From the NCBI GenBank assembly GCA_019454225.1, contig CP075370.1, positions 3,467,649-3,531,648 of the forward strand: a DNA stretch of 64,000 bases, read 5' to 3'. The translations under genes and the position numbers were made by a program. The notes below the pieces were generated by a model. The model saw only the letters and a program-made list of their open reading frames with translations, was not told the DNA's origin and made no database searches. Shown one piece after another: positions 1-8,076 of the stretch. This stretch comes from Paracoccaceae bacterium (GTDB lineage: Bacteria; Pseudomonadota; Alphaproteobacteria; Rhodobacterales; Rhodobacteraceae). Position 1 is the first letter of the stretch, and each line of letters opens with the position of its first letter.

Positions 1-1078
1 CAAAGGCTTCGCGACGCCAGCCCGACAAGGCCTCGACGTTGCGGGCGCCGGCCGCGATCGCATCAAGATCGGATGCCGGTGCGATCAGCCGCGGCGCGAC
101 ACCCAGTGACTCGGCCTTCGCCTTCAGCAGCACCCGCAGCAGATCGGCAAGCGCCGGGTTCACCTGGGCGGCATCGCGGTCAGCCTCGGGTTTCGGCATC
201 TTGTCCGCGGGCATTTCCAGGCCCGCCTTCACCGCGGCCAGCAACCCGTCCGCGATGTCGCCGCGCCGTCCCTCGCGCAGCAGAAGGCGCGATCGTCCCA
301 GTTCCTCATGCGTGGTGGGCTTGGTCGATGCCAGTTCCAGCAGCGCATCGTCCTTCAGGACCCGCGAACGGGGAATGTTCATGCGCTGCGCATATTCCTC
401 GCGGAACCGCGCAAGCTCCTTCACCACGGCCAGGAACCGGCCCGAGGAACTCCGCGTCTTGATACGCTGCCAGGCATCCTCGGGAGACACCGTGTAGGTG
501 GCCGGATCGGTCAGGATGCGCAGTTCTTCCTCGACCCACGGCTGGCGTTCCGATCGTGCCAGCTGTGCCGAAAGGCTTTCATAGATCACCCGCAGATGCG
601 TGACATCCGCAAGGGCATAGACCTTCTGTGCCTCGCTCAGCGGGCGGCGCGACCAGTCGGTGAACCGGCTGGTCTTGTCCAGCGCCTGATGCGCGATCTT
701 GCGCACCAGCGTCTCGTATCCCGCCTGTTCGCCGAACCCGCAGACCATCGCCGCGACCTGGGTGTCGAACAGCGGGTCGGGAAACACGCCGCCCTCGACG
801 AAGAAGATTTCCAGATCCTGCCGCGCCGCATGGAATACCTTCACGGTCGCCCGATGGCGGAACAGGTCGTAGAGGGGCGCCAGGCTCATGCCCTCGCCCT
901 CGACCGGATCCACCAGGACGGCATCGCCGGTCTTTCCGGGCAAGGCCATCTGGATCAGGCACAGCTTGGCCCAATAGGTGCGCTCACGCAGGAACTCGGT
1001 ATCGATGGTGACGTAGGGTTCTTCCCTGGCTGCCGCGCAGAAGTCGGCCAGTTCGTCGGTCGTGGTGATGGTGCGCAT
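1..1078 (-). CDS. rnd: Ribonuclease D (3' end cut by window edge)
   Basis: A 3'-to-5' exoribonuclease that trims tRNA precursors and other small structured RNAs in the cytoplasm. The translation opens with the DEDD exonuclease Exo I motif (DTEFLRERTYW, near residue 25) and continues with KVFHAARQDLE (Exo II). YALADVTHL, near residue 170, is the Exo III region. The helical HRDC region follows, around residues 210-290. I placed the start at the ATG giving MRTITTTDEL, because the exonuclease fold begins directly after it. About 359 codons are visible, nearly the usual 375-390 residues, so only the last few are missing beyond base 1. The gene is divergent from the Hint-domain gene across about 230 bp that contains no convincing gene. 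Confidence 0.93.
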   Translation of the reverse strand, partial: MRTITTTDELADFCAAAREEPYVTIDTEFLRERTYWAKLCLIQMALPGKTGDAVLVDPVEGEGMSLAPLYDLFRHRATVKVFHAARQDLEIFFVEGGVFPDPLFDTQVAAMVCGFGEQAGYETLVRKIAHQALDKTSRFTDWSRRPLSEAQKVYALADVTHLRVIYESLSAQLARSERQPWVEEELRILTDPATYTVSPEDAWQRIKTRSSSGRFLAVVKELARFREEYAQRMNIPRSRVLKDDALLELASTKPTTHEELGRSRLLLREGRRGDIADGLLAAVKAGLEMPADKMPKPEADRDAAQVNPALADLLRVLLKAKAESLGVAPRLIAPASDLDAIAAGARNVEALSGWRREAF

Positions 1079-1308
1079 GCGCCTGCCTGTGGGTGCGGGG
1101 TCATCCCGCCTGTTTCCGTCATAGGCAGCGAATGCCCAAAAGAAAAGCCTGTGCTGCTCCATTGCCGTCATGGAAAAGCCACAGCCTTGTAAAGGCGCAG
1201 GAAAATCGGTAGCCTTGTCCTGCTGCGGAACCGGTCTGCCACCTTTGGGGAAGGTGGGTGGCCTTGCCGAGGGCGCGCCGGTCGGCGTCGCCCCCTTCGG
1301 AGTCGTCT

Positions 1309-2310
1309 GTGGCAACCGTCACGCTCTACATGGTCGGCGACGAGATCGGCACCTACACCGGTGTTTCGTCGCATGGCAACGGGTCAAAGATGACGGTGAC
1401 GCTGACGGGCGTGCAGCCCCTCGGCACCTCGCAGGACGTCTTTCGCATCGTCGTCACCCAGGTCAACAACGGCGTCGATTTCTTCCACAACGGCCAGTGG
1501 GTCTCGATCTACACCTACAGCCCGGACAACCCGCAGGGCACGCTCGTCTATTCCTGGCTGAACCCGCAGGACGACATGTTCCAGGGCAAGGCTTCGGGTT
1601 CGACCTATCAGATATTCTCCAGCAGCAGCCGCCTGCTGTTCGACGTGAACGGCATAACCCCCGGGACGCGGGTCTATGGACCTGACATCAACGAGCCGCT
1701 TGGCGCACGGCTGCGGTTCTCGGCCTATGCGACCTCGCCCGACCAGATCGTCATCTGCTTCGCGGCGGGCACCCGCATCCTGACCGCGCAGGGGCCGCGC
1801 CGGATCGAGACGCTACGGCGCGGCGACAGGGTCTGGACACGGGATCATGGCATGCAGCCGTTGCGCTGGATCGGGCGGCGGCAGGTCTGCGGCACAGGCG
1901 ATCTGGCGCCCGTCTGCATCGACACAGGCGCGTTCGGCAACACCCGGCCCGTGACGGTCTCGCCGCAGCACCGTATCCTGGTGTCCGGCTGGCGTGCCGA
2001 ACTGCACTTCGGCGAACCCGAGGTTCTGGTGGCGGCCCTGCATCTGGTCGACGGGGCGCGCGTGCGGGTGACGCCGCGATCGCGCGTGGACTATGTCCAC
2101 ATTGCCTTTGACCGGCACGAGATCATCAGCGCCGAGGGGATGCTGACAGAAAGCCTGTATCCCGGGCCGATGGCGCTCGCCGCCCTTCCCGAGGCGGCGC
2201 GACGGGAACTTGCCGCGATCTTTCCCGAACTTGTCACCGGCCAGTCCGTCAGGCCCGCCAGCCGCATGCTGACCGGGCGCGAGGCGGGGCTGATCCGAGA
2301 ACCCGCCTGA
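1309..2310 (+). CDS. Hint-domain (intein/hedgehog-like) protein
   Basis: A 333-residue protein with a C-terminal Hint domain of the kind common in Rhodobacterales. The N-terminal half (about residues 1-140) looks like a beta-rich domain of unknown function. The Hint block starts at ICFAAGTRILTAQG, where Cys is the residue that would be position 1 of an autoprocessing domain, and continues with LRRGDRVWTRDHG and VTVSPQHRILVSG. I chose GTG at 1309 rather than the upstream start at 1258, because GGAG lies about 6 bases before it and the upstream 17 residues are low-complexity. No C-terminal extein is obvious, so it is probably not a splicing intein. Similar proteins are often near RTX-type or secreted proteins, but none is adjacent here. 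The substrate is unknown. Confidence 0.8.
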   Translation: MATVTLYMVGDEIGTYTGVSSHGNGSKMTVTLTGVQPLGTSQDVFRIVVTQVNNGVDFFHNGQWVSIYTYSPDNPQGTLVYSWLNPQDDMFQGKASGSTYQIFSSSSRLLFDVNGITPGTRVYGPDINEPLGARLRFSAYATSPDQIVICFAAGTRILTAQGPRRIETLRRGDRVWTRDHGMQPLRWIGRRQVCGTGDLAPVCIDTGAFGNTRPVTVSPQHRILVSGWRAELHFGEPEVLVAALHLVDGARVRVTPRSRVDYVHIAFDRHEIISAEGMLTESLYPGPMALAALPEAARRELAAIFPELVTGQSVRPASRMLTGREAGLIREPA

Positions 2311-2315
2311 CGGGC

Positions 2316-2906
2316 TCAGGGCAGGATGACCGGCCTGCGGTCGCCCGCCGCGAACCGGCGCAGCACCGCCGGATACAAGGCGTGTTCCGCTGGCAGCACC
2401 CGCGCCGCCAGCGTCTCGGGCGTGTCGCCCGGCAACACCGGTACCCGCGCCTGCCCGAGGATGGGGCCTGCATCCAGATCTGCCGTCACCTCATGTACCG
2501 TGCAGCCCGCTTCGGTGTCGCCCGCCTCCAGGGCACGGCGGTGGGTATCGAGGCCCGGATACTTTGGCAGAAGCGACGGATGGATGTTCAGCATCCGGTC
2601 GGCGTACCGCGCCACGAAGCCGGGCGTCAGGATCCGCATGAAACCGGCAAGGCACAGGATGTCGGGCGCGGCCGCGTCAAGTGCGGCCGCGAGTTCGGCC
2701 TCGAAGCCGGCACGGTCCCGACCGAACGTCCGATGATCGACCGTGGCCACCGGAACCCCGGCAGCCGCAGCCCGCGCCAGGCCACCCGCGCGGGGGTCGT
2801 TCGACAGAACCAACACCGGCCGCGCCGGATGATCCCCCGTCATCGAGGCCAGCAGCGCCGCCATGTTCGACCCGCCACCCGAAATCAGGATGGCGACGCG
2901 CCTCAC
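2316..2906 (-). CDS. purN: Phosphoribosylglycinamide formyltransferase 1
   Basis: Transfers a formyl group from 10-formyl-tetrahydrofolate to GAR, giving FGAR, in step 3 of de novo purine synthesis. The protein is 196 residues, normal for PurN. Key features are the phosphate-binding [10 protein letters not shown] at the N-terminus, the folate/catalytic segment with [12 protein letters not shown] (Asn and His of the active site), and [17 protein letters not shown] with the catalytic Asp. It starts with GTG: the stop codon of purM overlaps it as GTGA, so translation is probably coupled. The upstream extension in the same frame runs into purM and is not real. It converges on the Hint-domain gene with only 5 bases between the stops. 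Confidence 0.96.
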   Translation of the reverse strand: MRRVAILISGGGSNMAALLASMTGDHPARPVLVLSNDPRAGGLARAAAAGVPVATVDHRTFGRDRAGFEAELAAALDAAAPDILCLAGFMRILTPGFVARYADRMLNIHPSLLPKYPGLDTHRRALEAGDTEAGCTVHEVTADLDAGPILGQARVPVLPGDTPETLAARVLPAEHALYPAVLRRFAAGDRRPVILP

Positions 2907-3949
2907 GCCAGACGGCCCGTGTACCTGACACCCGCGCCCGGCTCGATCGCCCCGATCACCGTGACGCGCTCGCCCGCACCCGACAGCAGGTCGGAAATCG
3001 CCGCCGCCCGGTCGGCGGCCACGGCCAGCACCATGCCGATGCCGCAGTTGAAGGTCTTGAGAACCTCGGCCTCGGCCATTCCGGCAGTCTGCCGCAGCCA
3101 CTGGAACACGGGCGGCAGGACGATCGTCTCAAGATCGATCCGGCAGCCCAGCCCCTCGGGGCAGAAGCGCGGCGGATTCTCGGTCAGCCCGCCGCCGGTC
3201 ACATGGGCCAGCCCATGCACACCGCCCGCCCGTATCGCCGCCAGCGCGGGCCGCACATAGAGGCGTGTCGGCGCCAGCAGCGCCGCACCCAGGTTGCCCT
3301 CTCCGAACGGGCAGGGAGCATCCCAGCCAAGGCCCGCCATCTCGACCACCTTGCGGACAAAGCTGTAGCCGTTGGAATGCACGCCGTCGGACGCAAGTCC
3401 CAGCAGAACGTCGCCTTCCGACACGCCCTGCGGCAGGTCGCCCCCGCGCTCCATCGCACCCACGGCAAACCCGGCCAGGTCGAAATCGCCGCGGTGATAC
3501 ATCCCCGGCATCTCGGCCGTCTCTCCGCCCACGAGCGCGCAGCCGCTTGCGGCACAGGCCCGCGCGATACCCTCGACGATCCGCGCAGCCTGATCGACCT
3601 CGAGCTTTCCTGTCGCGAAATAGTCAAGGAAGAACAGCGGTTCCGCACCCTGGCAGACCAGGTCGTTCACGCACATCGCCACCAGGTCCACGCCGATGGT
3701 ATCGACATTGCCGGTGTCGATGGCGATGCGCAGCTTTGTGCCCACACCGTCGGTCGCGGCAACCAGGATCGGATCGCGGTAGCCCGCCGCCTTCAGGTCG
3801 AACAGCGCGCCAAAGCCGCCAAGCCCGGCCATGGTTCCCGGTCGTGCCGTCGCGGCCGCCGCAGGCTTGATCCGCTCGACCAGGGCATTGCCCGCGTCGA
3901 TGTCCACGCCCGCCTGCGCATAGGTCAGCCCGTTCCTGCCGTCGGTCAT
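2903..3949 (-). CDS. purM: Phosphoribosylformylglycinamidine cyclo-ligase (AIR synthetase)
   Basis: Converts FGAM to AIR with ATP, step 5 of purine synthesis. The protein is 348 residues, the usual length. Recognisable segments are [17 protein letters not shown] at the N-terminus, the ATP-grasping glycine-rich region [16 protein letters not shown], the catalytic [32 protein letters not shown], and [14 protein letters not shown]. The gene lies directly upstream of purN with a 4-base overlap; purM-purN is a common bacterial pair. About 68 bp separate it from the GH19 gene, which is transcribed in the same direction, so a purM promoter in that gap is likely but not identified. Confidence 0.97.
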   Translation of the reverse strand: MTDGRNGLTYAQAGVDIDAGNALVERIKPAAAATARPGTMAGLGGFGALFDLKAAGYRDPILVAATDGVGTKLRIAIDTGNVDTIGVDLVAMCVNDLVCQGAEPLFFLDYFATGKLEVDQAARIVEGIARACAASGCALVGGETAEMPGMYHRGDFDLAGFAVGAMERGGDLPQGVSEGDVLLGLASDGVHSNGYSFVRKVVEMAGLGWDAPCPFGEGNLGAALLAPTRLYVRPALAAIRAGGVHGLAHVTGGGLTENPPRFCPEGLGCRIDLETIVLPPVFQWLRQTAGMAEAEVLKTFNCGIGMVLAVAADRAAAISDLLSGAGERVTVIGAIEPGAGVRYTGRLA

Positions 3950-4017
3950 CGCCGCCCCCGTGGTTCACACCGCCGCGCTTTACGCAAAAGGCGCTGCGGC
4001 TGCAATCGCGTCGCGCC

Positions 4018-5778
4018 TCAGGGTGGCGGGGGCACCTGCGGGGCGTCCTCGGCATCATCCGCAAGCACACCCGACGCATCCAGCTTTTGCGAGTTCTTCC
4101 AGCGATCCTCATAGCTCTTGGTGTGCTTGTTGACCTTCGCTGTGATCCTGTCCGACGCCTCGCGCGTGACGCCTTCATCCGCAATCTCGAACAACCCGTT
4201 GTCCTTCCAGTACATCAGGGCCGAGCGCATGGCGTATTTCGGCTGCAGCAGCAGATCGGGGTCGGCAACGAAATCGACCTTCTCGCCATAGACCTCCTCA
4301 TGCAGCTTGGTGAAGCGCTCATAGCCGGCCTTGCCGGTCAACTGGATCAGGCCGCGTCCGCGATATTTCCAGCCGTCACCGCTGTCAGAATCGCCGTTGC
4401 CCAGTTCCTTTCTGCCTCCATAGGCCAGGTTGGCTATCGCCTCGGGGTCGGCCGGATGATCGGCGGTCCGGCCATATTTGGTGGCGTCGTCCGGGTTGTC
4501 CCTGAAGTACTTGAAGGTGGCGATCAGCGCCTCGGGCGTGTAGTTCAGGTTCTCCGACAGAGTTCCGCGTGCCCCCACCTCCTGCAGGACCTGCCCGAAG
4601 AAATGCGCGCGGCGCTTCGGATTCGACAGCAGTTCGTCGCCAACCGCTCCCGTCAGCTCCTCGGCCATCGCGGTGGTCCAGTCGTCGGAGACGCCCGGGA
4701 ATACCTCCTTCAGCTTCGCAGCCTTGGCCGCAACCTTGTCGGGCGTCTCCGTCGCGGCATCGGGTGCCTCCGTCTTGGATCCGGGCACAGATCCGGGCAC
4801 AGATGCCGCTGCGGTTGCCGTCGGCGCCTCTTTCTGCAGCGCCTGCTCGACACGCGCCCTGATCTGTGCGGCACGCTGCATGTTGCCCAGTTGCAGCGCC
4901 ATGACCAGTTCCAGCATGGCCCGCGCCAGCACCCGCCCGATGCCCGGCGCCGCAGCCGCCAGCGCGGTGACGCGGGCGCCAAGGTCGCGCACCGGCGCGG
5001 CATGTTCGGGTGGCACAACCGCTGTGCTCCGGGCTGCCGCACCCATGCCCGGCCCGTCCCGCAACCGTTCGAGCGCAGTCTCGATGGTCGCAAGCCCGGC
5101 CTCGGCTCCGGCGGCATCGCCCCGCAGCAGCGCCGCACGCACCAGTGCAAGGGCCTTGCCCAGCCGTTCTGCCACGCCTGACCCGTCGGCAGGCAGGCCA
5201 CGCACCGCCTCGGCCGCTGCCGCCAGTCGCCGCGCCAGCATCGCCTGTGTCTCTGGCGCAACCGCCGCCCGCGGACCCGGCGCCGATGACGGTGGTGGCG
5301 GAGGCGCCGCCGCCGCGCGGCGCATCGGCTGCGGTGGCGGCACCGGCGGTGCTGGCGGTGCTGGCGCGGCGGGGGCCGCGGACGCCGCGGGCGGCGCCGC
5401 GACCGGCGGCTCCTCGGCCAGTGCCGCCACCTCGTCCTCACCGTCCTCCATGCGCCCGCCCGACGGCAGGACAAAGGCCACCTTCAGCGGAAAGCCCTGC
5501 CCCGCAAGGAACCGCCGGACCATGCGCGGCAGCGACGCCGGCACGTCATCGTTCTCGCAGGTCAGTGTCAGGCACTTGCCCTCGACCGTCAGGATGCCTT
5601 GCGCACCCTTCGGGCCGCCGCCCCGGGCCTTGGCTGCACGGCGCATCATCTCGACGGGTTTCTTGGGATGTGCCTCGATCACCGGCCCGTCCGGGCCGAT
5701 CAGCATCGCGCAGGATTGCGGGCGCCGCTTGGCCGCCTTGATGATCTCGCCAAGGTCGGTCACCGCATCCGCCGCCAT
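4018..5778 (-). CDS. GH19 chitinase/muramidase-like protein with novel N-terminal domain
   Basis: A 586-residue protein. The C-terminal third (about residues 370-560) is a glycoside hydrolase family 19 lysozyme/chitinase domain. It has a first acidic segment QVLQEVGARGTLSENLNYT, AIANLAYGGRKELGN, and GWKYRGRGLIQLTGKAGY, the family's signature. The first 110 residues form a distinct domain containing AMLIGPDGPVIEAHPKKP, and I do not recognise it. A Pro/Ala-rich linker (about 115-190) and a helical segment with many alanines and arginines (about 200-350) join the two. I saw no signal peptide. The start follows GAGAGG about 8 bases upstream; longer in-frame starts add only proline-rich residues. 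Phage endolysins use GH19 domains, but no phage or secretion genes are nearby. It may act on peptidoglycan. Confidence 0.75.
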   Translation of the reverse strand: MAADAVTDLGEIIKAAKRRPQSCAMLIGPDGPVIEAHPKKPVEMMRRAAKARGGGPKGAQGILTVEGKCLTLTCENDDVPASLPRMVRRFLAGQGFPLKVAFVLPSGGRMEDGEDEVAALAEEPPVAAPPAASAAPAAPAPPAPPVPPPQPMRRAAAAPPPPPSSAPGPRAAVAPETQAMLARRLAAAAEAVRGLPADGSGVAERLGKALALVRAALLRGDAAGAEAGLATIETALERLRDGPGMGAAARSTAVVPPEHAAPVRDLGARVTALAAAAPGIGRVLARAMLELVMALQLGNMQRAAQIRARVEQALQKEAPTATAAASVPGSVPGSKTEAPDAATETPDKVAAKAAKLKEVFPGVSDDWTTAMAEELTGAVGDELLSNPKRRAHFFGQVLQEVGARGTLSENLNYTPEALIATFKYFRDNPDDATKYGRTADHPADPEAIANLAYGGRKELGNGDSDSGDGWKYRGRGLIQLTGKAGYERFTKLHEEVYGEKVDFVADPDLLLQPKYAMRSALMYWKDNGLFEIADEGVTREASDRITAKVNKHTKSYEDRWKNSQKLDASGVLADDAEDAPQVPPPP

Positions 5779-5875
5779 CGCCACCCCTCTCAGGCCACCA
5801 CCTACCGGTGGCATTGGGACGAAGAACTGCCCGAACGGCAACGATTCTCTGTCTGAAAAAGGGCCCGGCCCGGGC

Positions 5876-5905
5876 TTGACCGCCAGCCCTGCCTTGTCCT
5901 AGGCA
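5876..5905 (+). promoter_or_regulatory. Putative tRNA promoter
   Basis: TTGACC at 5876-5881 is followed after 17-18 bases by CTAGGCA, a plausible -35/-10 pair for the housekeeping sigma factor. The tRNA begins about 10 bases later. This is placement by eye only. Confidence 0.5.
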
Positions 5906-5913
5906 AAGGGCAC

Positions 5914-5990
5914 GGGCCTGTAGCTCAACGGTTCAGAGCAGGGCGCTCATAACGCCTTGGTTGGGGGTTCGAATCCCTCCGGGCCTACCA
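5914..5990 (+). tRNA. tRNA with CAT anticodon, probably tRNA-Ile2 (lysidine type) rather than Met
   Basis: A 77-base cloverleaf with an encoded CCA end. The acceptor arms are GGGCCTG and CGGGCCT, with G-U pairs at position 1 and one inside. The D stem is GCTC/GAGC, the anticodon stem GGGCG/CGCCT closes the loop CTCATAA, and the T arm holds GGTTCGAATCC. The anticodon is CAT. The loop context CTCATAA and the G-C-rich anticodon stem resemble minor isoleucine tRNAs, whose C34 is modified to lysidine by TilS to read ATA. The acceptor is G1-U72-like, not the unpaired C1-A72 of an initiator. Elongator Met cannot be excluded by eye. Confidence 0.9.
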
Positions 5991-6014
5991 CCTCTCAGCG
6001 GGGCCTGCGTGCTG

Positions 6015-7061
6015 CTACGCGGCGGCCTCGGGAAGGTCGCGTGCCAGCGTCCACCGGTTGCGGCCGGTCTCCTTCGACCGGTACAGCGCGGCGTCGGCCT
6101 GCGCCATGAGCTGCACATCGGTGGTTGCGTCCCGACCGAGTTCGGCAATCCCGAAGCTCGCGCTGACATTCAGCGCGGGCGCGTCGGCAAAGGTCAGGTC
6201 GCAGATCGCCAGACGCAGGCCCTCGACAACGGCCGCGACCTGATCGCCGGTCATGCCCGGCAGAAGGATGGCGAATTCCTCGCCGCCGATCCGCCCCACC
6301 GAGGCGGCTTCTTCCTGCGGCAGGCGCAAGGTCGCCGCGACACTGCGCAGCACGCTGTCGCCGACACCATGGCCGAACTGGTCGTTGATCTGCTTGAACC
6401 GGTCGATGTCCAGCATGGCCAGCGACAGGGGCGTTCCCTCGACCTCGCTGCGGCGCAGTTCGCGGTCGTACTGTTCCATGAAGCCGCGGCGGTTCAGCAC
6501 GCCCGTCAGCGGATCGCGCGAGGCCAGCCGCTGCAGGTTCAGCGCGTCCATCACGATCGCCGCGAGGCTGCGGCCGATGTCCTCGCGGCCTTCGGTGATG
6601 CTGTCGGGCCGTGCCGAAAACAGGGCCAGCGTGCCGATCGCCAGCCCGTCGCGCGTCAGCAGGGGAAAGCCCGCGTAGCTGCGCACCGGCGGGGCGCCCG
6701 CCACATCGGCCAGCGCGATGGCACGCGGATCGGTCGCCATGTCCTGAATGATCAGCGGCTCTTCCCCGCTGATGGTCAGGTTGCAGGGCCAGCCGTCACG
6801 CGGGCAGCGCTTGGCGGTAGTGCCGATCCGTGTGTGAAAGATCGCCGAGGTCCGGTCGATCAGCACGATCGCCGCAGCACTGGTGCCAAGCTCGCTCCGC
6901 GCCAGCCGCAGGATGCGTTCGATGATCGGCTCACGCGGGCTGTTCAGCACATCGAGCGAAAACAGCGCGGCCAGTCGGCGTCTCTCTCTCATCTGGCTGC
7001 CATCGTTGCCCTCGGGGAATCTGCGCGCCTGCCGAACAGGAACGGAACCGCCAAGCCCCAT
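6015..7061 (-). CDS. GAF-GGDEF diguanylate cyclase
   Basis: A cytoplasmic c-di-GMP-synthesising protein of about 348 residues. An N-terminal GAF domain (starting at ERRRLAALFSLDVLNSP) contains the typical ISGEEPLIIQDMATDPR and PVRSYAGFPLL. It is followed by a GGDEF domain with DPLTGVLNRRGF, LAMLDIDRFKQIND and the active-site loop RIGGEEFAILLPG. The RxxD product-inhibition site that normally lies just before this loop is absent (the residues there are QEEA), so feedback inhibition is probably lost. The start is uncertain: ATG at 7061 is given, but ATG at 6992 would begin right at the GAF domain. The cellulose synthase a few kilobases away has a PilZ domain and is a plausible target; that link is inference. 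Confidence 0.88.
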   Translation of the reverse strand: MGLGGSVPVRQARRFPEGNDGSQMRERRRLAALFSLDVLNSPREPIIERILRLARSELGTSAAAIVLIDRTSAIFHTRIGTTAKRCPRDGWPCNLTISGEEPLIIQDMATDPRAIALADVAGAPPVRSYAGFPLLTRDGLAIGTLALFSARPDSITEGREDIGRSLAAIVMDALNLQRLASRDPLTGVLNRRGFMEQYDRELRRSEVEGTPLSLAMLDIDRFKQINDQFGHGVGDSVLRSVAATLRLPQEEAASVGRIGGEEFAILLPGMTGDQVAAVVEGLRLAICDLTFADAPALNVSASFGIAELGRDATTDVQLMAQADAALYRSKETGRNRWTLARDLPEAAA

Positions 7062-7170
7062 GCCCCCGTCGCTATGTGGTGGTTCGGTTGACGGAAACAA
7101 GCTTGTCGACCCCTCGTTGTCCCTCGGTTAGGGTATCCCGCAAGTTGTGGCGGACTTTAGGGTATCAGAC

Positions 7171-8076
7171 GTGCAGAATATGGCCAAACCCGCACATTCG
7201 GACAGGGCGGTTCCCCGCCGTGGCGCTTTTTCTGGCGATCGTGCCGGACGGGCACGCCTTGCGGTTGTGCTGGCCTTCGCGCTTGCGGGCTGTGGTGGCG
7301 GCGCGGGCGGCGTGCCCACGGGGGTCGATGTCAACACCCCCGCCTTCGAGTCCTACACGACAAACCACAACGGTTACAGCCGGGTCCGCCTGGATCGCAG
7401 CACCCCGGCCGACGCCCCGGTGATCGCCCAGTTCGAGGACAGCGATCCCGCCTCGCCGGCCGGATATCGCGAGCTCATCGCGCTCAGCGATCCGGCCTAC
7501 ACGGGGCGCATGACGATCGAGGTCATCGCCCAGGTCGATCCGGCGAACGGCGACAAGGCGACGCGCATCCTGCGGCTGACCGCAGATCAGGAGCCGCTGC
7601 AGAACATTTCGGGCGGGCGGCTTGTCACCAGCAGCGGCAAGTTCTTTCTGCGGGGCCAGAATTTCGCCTGGGTCACGATCAATGGCGGCCCGCTCCTGTC
7701 CGGCAACCAGACGGCGGGCGGTCTCGTGGACCTTGTTCTGGACTTCGACAGCGCCAGTGCCGACATCAACCTGCGGACCGGCGTGTCAGGTGCGTCCGAG
7801 GTCCGGACCGAGGTGACCGGAACCCGCCTTCCCTTCAACATCGTCACCGGTGCCTACGGCGGCGACGTCACGGTCCAGATCTGGGATCCCGGTTCCAGCC
7901 TGATCTTCGGAATCGACGGCGCCTTGCGCGGCTCGGTGGGCGGTGCGCCCGTCTACTCCGGGCCCACGCATGGCATGACGACATCGGGTCTCTACACCGC
8001 CACCGGAATCGACGGCGGCACGGCGGTGTCGGTTGATGGCGTGTTCTACGGCACCGATCCGAATGCGCTTCCCTGA
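7171..8076 (+). CDS. Putative surface lipoprotein
   Basis: A lipoprotein of about 301 residues. A hydrophobic segment ends in the lipobox LAGC, followed by GGGAGG, so the mature protein starts at Cys and is lipid-anchored. The rest is rich in beta strand and glycine. The C-terminal part has the pattern TGAYGGDVTVQIWDP, FGIDGALRG and GVFYGTDPNALP, which recalls the small beta-barrel of TbpB-like surface lipoproteins. I take that as suggestive only. I chose GTG at 7171 because AGGG lies 8 bases upstream; ATG at 7180 and GTG at 7147 are alternatives. Its 3' end overlaps the next gene by 14 bases, so the two are a coupled pair. Confidence 0.65.
   Translation: MQNMAKPAHSDRAVPRRGAFSGDRAGRARLAVVLAFALAGCGGGAGGVPTGVDVNTPAFESYTTNHNGYSRVRLDRSTPADAPVIAQFEDSDPASPAGYRELIALSDPAYTGRMTIEVIAQVDPANGDKATRILRLTADQEPLQNISGGRLVTSSGKFFLRGQNFAWVTINGGPLLSGNQTAGGLVDLVLDFDSASADINLRTGVSGASEVRTEVTGTRLPFNIVTGAYGGDVTVQIWDPGSSLIFGIDGALRGSVGGAPVYSGPTHGMTTSGLYTATGIDGGTAVSVDGVFYGTDPNALP

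Noticed and set aside
1309-2310. Intein
   Set aside because: The Hint domain is near the C-terminus of a stand-alone protein with no recognisable C-extein or split host protein.
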